NCBI GenBank assembly: GCA_024509875.1
Contig: JAMPIV010000299.1
Coordinates: forward strand, 1,171,001 to 1,235,000
Length of the DNA: 64,000 bases
Reading direction: 5' to 3'
Origin: Oreohelix idahoensis
Taxonomy: Eukaryota; Mollusca; Gastropoda; Stylommatophora; Oreohelicidae
A program made the translations under genes and the position numbers. Under the pieces are notes generated by a model. The model saw only the letters and a program-made list of their open reading frames with translations, was not told the DNA's origin and searched no databases. Below are positions 55,801 to 64,000 of this stretch, piece after piece (positions within the stretch are counted from its first letter, which is position 1; each line of letters starts with the position of its first letter).

Positions 55801-58300
55801 CTCGATCGAAGCCACCATTTTCGATAGTTACGATTTGAATGTCTAAGAGAATATATTTGACTCGATGAAAACGACTTCGATTCCTAGCAGCACTATATCC
55901 TGTAGATTGCAGTCAATTGTTCATGATCAAATCTACAGAGCAATGAAATGTTTTATGAATGACTAACTTTAGGACAGATTCATTATCTGTATCCAAACGT
56001 GAGTGACAGCTCACGAGTGAAGCCATCTTGGAACCAAAACATGTAGTGACTTTCAAGAAGAGAAAAGGGATGCCCGTATTATCGCTTGTTTAGTCCAGAG
56101 ATCACTGCTACACATGAGAACCCGTTATTAGCGGTTCAATATTATTATATGGAAAAATATGTGCTGAACGATATGTTGCGTGATAAATTCTCGCAACATC
56201 GTTTTATTACAATATCTATTTTATAACGCAAGGGCAACAACTGCTTGAAATTTATAGTCACTTTTCTCGGTAAGCATTTGTCTTCCCGCGTTGGTATTGA
56301 ATGCAGTTAAGTTTTGAGCTGTGGTCTTTTTGCGCTGGACTGCGCATGACTGGTCTTGTTTTTTGGTCGATCGGTTTCCGCCCACCACTAGTGGAGTGAG
56401 CGATTTGAATGGCGAAAGAGATGCCTCGTTGAAGAGGGGATCTCCGCTATTTTTTTGTTCTGTCAGGGATGTGTAGTCCTCTTAATGGATATTTCGTTTA
56501 TTCGAGATAATACCTCTAGTGTTTCCCACATGTCGGGAGGCGTGATATTTCTGTGTATTTCCTGAAGGCAAGGTAAATTGACTTTTCATTAACTCTATCG
56601 ATTTTGGGTCGTGAGCGATTTCGATTCATAGCCTGTCTTCGAAAGTCGTCGTCACGAGATGTTTTCCCAGCTCACATGTCGCTGTATTGTACTGCATCGG
56701 TTGATGCATGTCCCAAGGACCATTACTTGCTACTTTGTTAAATGAACCAGGTTTGGAAAACCTTTATTATCTAGAGGATATTTTTGAGGACATTATTTAT
56801 ACTTCGGCAGACGTGTCTGTCTGTCTTGCTGAAGTCAGACTAAGGAGAGTGAACTGATCTCATACATCTGGTTATCTCCTGGCTGTTATAGAAAAGGATG
56901 GAGTTTTTTCACCTGACTACATTTACAGCACTATGAAATATAACATGCATCTGACTCATCATTGTAATGCTGTCTACCGTCTATTGCTGTATTGAATGTT
57001 GCTGTGATAATGACTGTTTGATGTGCCTACATATTCGCGTAACCATTTTTGTCACTGTGGCGTCCACAATAAATAATGAAGAAAAACGTCAACGGCTGTT
57101 ACAAGAATCATTGACTTTATACGTCGTGAGTTTACTGACGTCCTATGTGGATTGCCCTGTTATTTTTGTATGAACATTGTTTGACTGAACACATCTGCAC
57201 ACTACACAAAACCAGACATGCGGATACCATCCATCATCATATGGCATCACGCATCATTTGGTGGCCATAAGCTGGTTTGATTCTGGTACCAGCAAACACG
57301 GGGTCCCTTACCCACTTCATTTTCAACAAGAATTCATCAGCATCCTTCAAGAAATTAACATTCTTCAATACAGTCAACATCTTCAAAATTTTCAAAGTAC
57401 TCGGCGTTGCCCGGTAAAAGTCAAAATTTCAATTTTTTGACGGAAACAAGAATTTGACAGTACCCGGCGTTGTTACATGTTGCCGGATAACTCGGACTGC
57501 TGTTATCTTTTACGCAAGTCAAGCAAGTTGCTGCTGTCAAGGTTCCAGTGCTGTCGTTTTTGTGAAGGTCAAGTGCCGGTTGAAACGGGTTGTTTTCTGA
57601 AGAAGGCCAAGTACCGATTTCCATCAACTCACTTTTGGATTAGAAGGTCAAGTGCCGAAACAACTCAACACACAGTATTTCAGAAGCTCTTGTACCATCG
57701 TGTTAGCAGAGGAAGCAGTTCAGATGTGCCATCATCGTTGGAGCTTCGCTCTTTAGGACGTTGATTGACATCCGTTTTTTCTGCTGTTCTACGATTGGAA
57801 GCCTATAAGTTAAGTGGCCTGTTTGTATGTAAACTGTGCCCTTATACTTCTGCTGAGTCTTCTGTGTATCATCTCATTCTATATGTTATATGTCTATATG
57901 TTATTTGTATATTTATATGTTTATATTTCAGCGGGTTCTCGGTTGGGTGGTGTCTCCGTTAGATTATGCCACGTCATAGAGGTCGTCTATTGTGAGCGTT
58001 TTCTGTAGGGTTTGCAAATTTCCGATACTGGAATTTGCTAAGCGACTTCTGTTGCTATTTATGTTAGCTGTGATGACATGTTTTAATATTGTTTTCGTTA
58101 TTATTTCGCATTCTTTAGTTTTGTTTTGATTTGTTTGTATTTGTTAGCCTACTCTTGTCTATAATTTAGTTTCATACAACATTTTTTGTTTATACACTGT
58201 GGTGTCATGTATTTTGTTTAATTATAGCGCAGATATCGTCACATTTTTTGTGATATTTCATTAATTTCTGCTTTATTTTTAGTTGATTTCTGCGAACGTT
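52851..58300. other. About 5.5 kb with no gene recognised
   Basis: Short frames only, none of a family I know. Near 57.3-57.7 kb small direct repeats occur (GGTCAAGTGCCG twice, GCCAAGTACCG once, CGGCGTTG twice). TGGTACCAG at about 57285 could be the start of a primer-binding site for a Leu tRNA, which would place the 5' LTR of the following gypsy element in this stretch. I could not confirm LTR ends. Confidence 0.45.
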
Positions 58301-58326
58301 TTTGTATTGTTGCTGATCTTTGTTAT

Positions 58327-58413
58327 TGTTTACATTGTTATTGTTTACATTGTTTGCATTGTTTACATTTTCAATGTTTACATTCTGCATGTGTTTACAT
58401 AGTCATTGTTTAC
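58327..58413. repeat. Cluster of TGTTTAC motifs upstream of gag
   Basis: Six TGTTTAC and one TGTTTGC in under 90 bp, on the plus strand, at irregular spacing. TGTTTAC is the core forkhead-factor binding site. The cluster could equally be a decayed simple repeat. Confidence 0.55.
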
Positions 58414-58702
58414 AGTTATAGTAATTAGTTAATGGGCTATGCTAATGCACTGTTACTACTACACTGATGATAAATGAATGATGAGTAGTGTCGTGCACTA
58501 TTGAATGAGAAGTGCACTTATGATCAAGAATTGAGTGGTGATATTTCATATACAAGTTCTTTGATTGGAGACTTGTTTCCCACAGAGACTGGGATAATAT
58601 AATGTGATGTGAATATACAAGTGCTTAATTAAGACTTGTTACACTTAGGTTTGAAATAAATTAGTTAATTATTTCAGGTTTTGGACTCATATGTTAGACA
58701 AC

Positions 58703-60110
58703 ATGTCTACATTTGAGCACTTTATTGAGGAGGGTAAATTGCTTGGGAAGACTGGTGATAAGTTAGAAGAATTTGCAACTGCTCGATATGATAAAGCAAT
58801 GGAAGCTGAACAAAAGAAACTGCAGATGCAGGTGGATGAAAAAAGATTCCAAATGGAAATGGAAAAACAAAAAAGGGAATCAGAAGCTGAGGAGAGAAAA
58901 CTCCAGCTACAGCTAGAGGCTGAAAATAAAAGACTTGAAAAAGAAGCTGAAAATGAAAGACTTCAAAAAGAGGCTCAGGCTGAGGAAAGAAGATTACAGA
59001 GAGAGTCGGATGAGAGGAAAGAGAAAGCAAAAATGGAACATGAAGAAAAGGTCTTAGCTTTAGAGTTGGAAAAATTGAAATTGACGAGCATGAGTAATGG
59101 TAATGATTCAAACAAGGGTTCATCTTCTGGTAAGGCTAATAATGATACTTTTAAGATTAAGTTACCAACATTTAGTCCTTCCAGTGATGACATAATGTTC
59201 TATCTGGACAGATTTGAACAAGCATGTACAGCTCATAACATAGACAAAGCAAAATATGTTTATCAGTTATCAGGGATACTGACAGGTAAAAGCTCTAAGT
59301 ATATTAAATATGGTGGATGAACCTGACAAGAACAATTATGAGGTTGTCAGGGCCGCTTTGTTAAAGAAATATCAGCTTAACGAAGACGGCTATCGTCTAC
59401 AATTTAAAAACATGTTACCTGAAAATGGAGTTGAATTCTCCGAGTTTATTGCAAGAATACGCATTACTTTCTCACGATGGGTTGAACTATCTAAGACGGA
59501 AAAAACTTATGAAGGACTTATGGACTTAATACTTAGAGACAAAGTCATGTCGTCTGTCAATGAGTCTTTCCTTGCTTTCCTTCATGAACGTAAACCTAAA
59601 ACAATAAAAGAAATGGAAGATTTCTGTTGCCAATACGTAACTGCGCACCCACACATAACCATGGGTAACTCTAAGGTGAAAGAAGGTTTACCAGTTGCTT
59701 CGGCAGCTCCGTATGGCCAAAACTTTGCTCGTAGATCCCAACAAAATTTTGATAGAAAGAGTAGCGGTAATTTCTGTCAAAATCATGGAAATCAATTTCA
59801 TGGTGATTCTTCTTCGAAGAATTGGAGACAACCTGATAGTACTCGTTACTATCACCCTAATAATTATAAGCATTTCAAAAGAGGATATGGTAATAGAGGT
59901 TATTCCTGCCGAAGACCTCAGAACCAAACAAATAGATGTTCGCATCAATGTGAACATGATAGTAATCGTGGAAACTGGAATTCGAACCAGGATAACAATT
60001 ACAATAGAGACAATAATAACTGCAGAGATAATAATAACTCTGATAACTTCAGAGGTAATAATAGTCGGGGTAGATCTCAACACAAAAAAAAAGAGATATC
60101 AGCAGGCTAA
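58703..60110 (+). pseudogene. Element C gag (one frame break)
   Basis: ATG at 58691 or 58706 (MSTFEHFIEEGKLLGKTG). About 100 residues of Glu/Lys/Gln-rich coiled coil follow, then IKLPTFSPSSDDIMFYLDRFEQACTAH with the capsid-like LSGILTGKSS. A one-base shift near 59300 moves to the second frame (59310-60110): VRAALLKKYQLNEDGYRLQF, FSEFIARIRITFSRW and KPKTIKEMEDFCCQYV, then an Asn/Arg/Asp-rich basic tail. I see no CCHC knuckle, so the basic tail may do the RNA binding. It ends in an A9 run (60083-60091) after which a +1 frame continues into a Cys-rich stretch. Confidence 0.82.
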
Positions 60111-60324
60111 TGCTGTACAACAGGAAACTGAGGGAGCCTGTAATCATGTTGTTGATAGTAAAAACTTTGACGCTGTCACTGGTTCTGCTTTTGACTTTGA
60201 GAGAGCAAACAAATGCCCCCAATGCAGTACTTTATTCGAACCGGGTACCATAACTACTTTGAGTTGTGGTCACCCACTTCCCGCTCTCCTGCTGCTGTTG
60301 CGCATGACGGGAGGGGTTCTTTAA
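60092..60324 (+). other. Cys/His-rich segment between gag and protease of element C
   Basis: In the +1 frame after the A9 run the sequence reads RYQQANAVQQETEGACNH, then NKCPQCSTLFEPGTITTL and SCGHPLPAL. CPQC followed by CGH resembles a small zinc-binding module. It overlaps the beginning of the pol frame at 60213. It could be the true gag C-terminus, reached by slippage at the A run or by an indel in this copy. Confidence 0.5.
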
Positions 60325-63300
60325 TTCTACATAAGGGTCTTGTTAATGATACTCCGGTCTCACTACTTTTCGATTCCGGATGCACCACTATTGGTGTTAG
60401 ACAATCGCTTGTAGATCCATCCTGTGCTACAGGAAGGGTTATTAAATGTGTCACATTTGGCGGCACTCTAGAAAAATATCCTACTGCTGTAATTCGCATT
60501 GCCACTCCTTTCTTTACTGGAGATGTGCATGCTTGTCTCTTACCTAATCCTATTGCGGACCTTATTATTGGTCGTATTCACGGAGTTAGGGAGTGTACCC
60601 CACAGCAGATTGCTGCTTGGGAAGATAATAACATGCAAGCTACAAATGCAGTAGTTACAAGAGCACAAGCTCTACAAACACCCGAAACTTCACTGAATAG
60701 TGATAATGAAGTTGATAGCCAAGATAGTCACTTAGTAATCACTCGTGACTCTTTCATAAAATTGCAAGAAGAAGATCCTTCTTTAAAAAAATTCTTCGTT
60801 CTTGCGAAGAAAGGTGATCCGAATCAGGATACAAATAGAAAATCTTGGATTGCAATGAGAAACGGCGTACTTGTACGTATGGTACAAGATTCGACTACGT
60901 CGGCACATTCGCAAATTCTTGTTCCCAAGAGCATGAGAGTGCAAATATTACAACATGCTCATGACTCGCAATGTGCTGGACATATGGGTTTTTCCCGTAC
61001 GAAGTCGAGAGTCCTTGCGGCTTTCTTTTGGCCTTTTGTCAATAAGGACATTCGTATTTACTGCCGATCATGCAAGGTATGTCAGGAGGTCAAATCTAGA
61101 GGACCACGACATGCTGCGCCTATCCAGGCTGCTGACATTCCTATTCGGCCGTTTCAGAAAATGGCCATAGATATTATTGGCCCTTTTAAGGTCAAGTCGG
61201 CCAGAGGACATCAGTTTATCCTTACATGTGTCGATATGTGCACACGTTGGCCAGAGGCTATTCCTCTTAAGAGCATATCTACTACAGATATCGCAGATGC
61301 TCTTTGGTTGATATTTTCTCGCTTGGGGTTCCCCAGAGAAATATTGTCAGACCATGGCACTCAACTCATATCTGACACTATGTCACAGGTAATGTCTACC
61401 TTACATATTGAACGATCTCTCAGTAGTATCTACCATCCTATGTCTAATGGGTTAGTTGAGCGTCTGAATAGAACGCTCAAGACTTTGCTTGGTAAGATAA
61501 CTGAAGATCATCCTCAAGATTGGGACAGGGTTTTACCCGCGGCTCTCTTTGCCTATAGAGAAGTCCCTAATGAACACACAGGATTTTCTCCCTTCGAACT
61601 TGTCTTTGGCGCGCGTCCACGCGGCCCTATGTCTTTATTACACGATCTCATCACTGCCGATGATATTAGCGATGAAACTCAATCCTCATATGAGTATGTC
61701 ATTGCTCTTAGACAAAAGATCATTGAGGCATGTAAGCTAGCAACTGCTTCATCAGAAATTGCTAAAGAGAAGGCAAGACAGTTTGCTAACAAGAATAGAT
61801 GTCTACGACAACTTTGTCCAGGTGACAAAGCATTCGTCCTACTCCCCAGTAGGGAAAATAGACTTCTTATTGCATGGAAAGGTCCGTATGCAATAGTCTC
61901 TCGGATTTCCGATGTTGACTATGTGGTCGATATTGATGGAAAGCATAAAACTTTCCACATAAACATGCTTTCGGAATTTCACGAACGTCCGGACTATTTG
62001 CTGCCTATTTTCCAGGCAACGGATGATGCTCCTGCACCTCACGGTCATTATTCATCCCTGTCTGTCATACAGGATGAGGAATCTACCTTCTCTGATGTTA
62101 ATCTTCCCCTTCCAGTGGTTCCATTACATTCTACGGAATCTTGGAAAAACGTTTCTGTTTCTCCTAATCTTTCTGGTGACGAACATCGACAAGTCTCGTC
62201 GATGTTACAAACATTTCAGGATGTTCTCACTGACATTCCTGGACACACAGATGTCATAGAACATGACATAATAATTACCGACAATAATCCAATTAGGGTT
62301 AGGCCTTATCCTATTCCTATACACTTTCAGTCGCAAGTGGAAAAGGAATTGGATGAAATGATTCAATTAAATATAATTGAACCATCGACTTCACCATATT
62401 CTTCTTCCATGGTTATTGTCCGGAAGAAGGATAAGAACATACGAATTTGTGTTGATTATCGCAAATTGAATCAGGTCACAAAGTTCGATGCTGAACCGAT
62501 GCCTTTGTTAGAAGATCTACTGATTAGACTTTCTAATTCTAGATTCTTCACTAAACTTGACTTGTCTAAAGGTTATTGGCAAGTGCCTTTAGCAGAGCAT
62601 GCCAAACCTCTTACTGCTTTTTCTACACCTAGGGGTCTATTTCAATGGAATGTTATGCCTTTTGGTCTCATGAACGCCCCTGCCACTTTCGTTCGCATGA
62701 TGCGTCGAATTCTGTCACATCGTTCGGATGTCATCGCATACTTAGATGACATCTGTCTCTTCAGTGATACCTGGGAAGATCACTATTTAGGGTTATATGA
62801 CTTACTGTCCACTCTACGTGAGAATAATTTGACAGCGAAACCTTCTAAAGCTTTTGTTGGTTTTGGTGAAATCTCTTTCCTGGGTCATCGTGTTGGTCAT
62901 GGTCTCTTGAAGACAGAAGACCACAATACTTCCAAAATACTGAACATCTCTGTTCCTAAAACGAAGAAACAAGTTAGGAGTCTCTTAGGTTTAATTCAAT
63001 TTTATGGGAGATTTATTCCAAATTTATCTTCGATCATGGCACCTCTCTCAACATTGTTGAAGAAAGGTTCGCCTAATCTGGTCCGTTGGTCTGAAGAATG
63101 CCAATCTTCACTAGACCAAATCAAGAATATATTTTCTTCTCCTCCCATCTTAAGATTACCTACTCTTGATAGGACTTTTGTTCTTCGGAGTGATGCTTCA
63201 TCCACTGGGATTGGAGCAGCACTGATGCAAGAATATATGCAAATACTCTGCATCCTGTTATGTACATTTCTAGAAAACTAAATGCGGCAGAGAGGAACTA

Positions 63301-63556
63301 CTCGGTTTTAGACCGTGAGTTGTTAGCGATGGTTTGGTCAATTCTAAAGCTACAAAGATTCCTCCTGGGCGCACATTTCATTCTAGAGACTGATCAGAAA
63401 GCTCTTACAGCTATTCAGACTAAGAATTTGAAGAGTTCGAGATCCACTCGATATGCTATAGCTCTTCAACCTTTTCACTTCACGGTACGAGCTATCCGTG
63501 GTGCGGATAATGTGATGGCTGACATTTTGTCTAGATGCCCACATGACTCCAACTAA
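60213..63556 (+). pseudogene. Element C pol: PR-IN-RT-RNase H (one frame break)
   Basis: A 1022-residue frame runs to 63281. The protease is SLLFDSGCTTIGVRQS near 60370. The HHCC finger is HDSQCAGHMGF to CRSCKVC (about 60960-61085). The integrase core has MAIDIIGPFK, ILSDHGTQL and NGLVERLNRT, spaced DD35E (about 61150-61500). The GPY/F-like module is AWKGPYAIVSRISDVDYVV near 61880. RT has DYRKLNQVTKFDAEPMPLLE, TKLDLSKGYWQVPL, PFGLMNAPATFVRMM and AYLDDICLF. RNase H has VLRSDASSTGIGAAL, then a 2-bp AT gain near 63235 shifts the frame, and 63260-63556 completes it (ERNYSVLDRELLAMVWS, LETDQKAL). All catalytic residues are present. The break in RNase H would inactivate this copy. Confidence 0.9.
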
Positions 63557-64000
63557 TACTTCTGTCCTATATTTCCATATATTACAGAGTCATAACACAC
63601 CTATATTTCTACAATAGATTAGCACATCTGTACTTACTTTATATGTACACACTATCGTGCTTTGTTGTCATCTTCTTCTGTTCGTTTTTTAAGATGATAG
63701 AGGAGGACTGAGTAGTTAATATAAGGGCCGTTAGTTTACTAAACAGCCACAATTATTAATAATGTATTGTACCTTATGAAGCATATTAGTTATTAATTAG
63801 CATTATATTGCTTGTACTTTCTCAGAATGTCATTGTTGAGCTGAGGACTTACCTTACTAGTATCAAGCATGACGAGTTCTAGATTGTGTACTTACCCTCG
63901 GAATACCAGAGCATATGTCCTGGATCGTCATGTAGTTTAACTTTACTATGTACTTATGTCATTACATGTCAAATAATGTACTATTTAAATTTTCCTATCA
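63557..64000. other. 3' end of element C and probable start of its 3' LTR
   Basis: Non-coding. The polypurine-like GATAGAGGAGGAC is followed by TGAGTAGTTAATATAAGG. If that TG is the LTR start, about 290 bp of LTR lie in the window. No matching 5' copy was found upstream, so the call is tentative. Confidence 0.4.

Larger units (their letters stand above)
58691..63556 (+). mobile_element. Gmr1-like Ty3/gypsy element C, coding region (best preserved)
   Basis: Gag then pol in the order protease, integrase, RT and RNase H, with only a few frame breaks. It is the same family as copy 1 at 4.8-10.7 kb, sharing the gag N-terminus, D-S-G protease and TRWPEAI integrase motif. The 5' LTR was not found. 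A purine run GATAGAGGAGGAC at about 63698-63710 followed by TGAGTAGTTAAT may mark the 3' LTR start, which would run past the window end. Confidence 0.85.

Noticed and set aside
52851..58300. Several 60-90 residue frames on both strands
   Set aside because: Near random length for AT-rich DNA, with no domain, repeat or splice context that I could support.
59688..60083. Ile/Thr/Val-rich minus-strand frame
   Set aside because: Antisense shadow of the Asn/Asp/Arg-rich gag tail.

Overview
The window is eukaryotic, animal nuclear DNA, most probably from a mollusc and perhaps a gastropod. I infer this from a three-exon class A GPCR of the type seen in molluscan chemosensory-like receptor families, from AT-rich introns with GT/AG splice sites, and from a dense mix of Ty3/gypsy, LINE, SINE and Tc1/mariner elements. 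There is no bacterial-style gene organisation. The only gene I read as intact is the GPCR, on the minus strand. Its three exons lie at 37566-37335, 19131-18917 and 17140-16547 and join in frame to 346 residues. Its 18.2 kb first intron is packed with transposable elements.

Layout. 1-4.8 kb: a Tc1-type DNA transposon with perfect 32-bp terminal inverted repeats sitting in a (TA)n tract, then a broken copy of a multi-copy invertebrate protein family of unknown function. 4.77-10.65 kb: a complete but decayed Ty3/gypsy element with 1-kb LTRs and a TCACC duplication. 11.2-12.1 kb: an internally deleted mariner. 12.3-15.1 kb: an RTE-like LINE with a 15-bp target duplication. 15.5-19.5 kb: LINE tails and GPCR exons 3 and 2. 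19.6-35.7 kb: a CR1/L2-type LINE whose first ORF encodes an SGNH-esterase domain. It is split by a 9.4-kb gypsy element (25.0-34.4 kb, GTGGT duplication) and by a small LINE fragment. 36.3-38.1 kb: three tRNA-derived SINEs around GPCR exon 1. 38.4-52.8 kb: an RTE-like LINE split by an 11.4-kb gypsy element (ACCTC duplication), whose 3' LTR carries further insertions. 52.9-58.7 kb: no recognisable gene. 58.7-63.6 kb: the best-preserved gypsy element, whose 3' LTR probably runs off the window.

All four gypsy-like elements place integrase before reverse transcriptase (PR-IN-RT-RNase H). This is the order of the Gmr1-like group and not that of ordinary Ty3/gypsy elements. They form two families: 4.8-10.7 plus 58.7-63.6 kb, and 25-34.4 plus 41.2-52.6 kb. 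In one copy the integrase core has been replaced by an unrelated, mostly open coding segment.

The most striking signal is at 50.4-52.3 kb. Two copies of one LINE 3' fragment sit head to tail, each flanked by the same 12-bp target GAATATAGTTAT. The second copy differs from the first almost only by A-to-G changes (about 85 by eye, against fewer than ten of any other kind). One change turns the conserved FADD box of the reverse transcriptase into FADG, which fixes the direction. This looks like adenosine deamination (ADAR-like editing) of the LINE RNA, frozen into the genome by reverse transcription.
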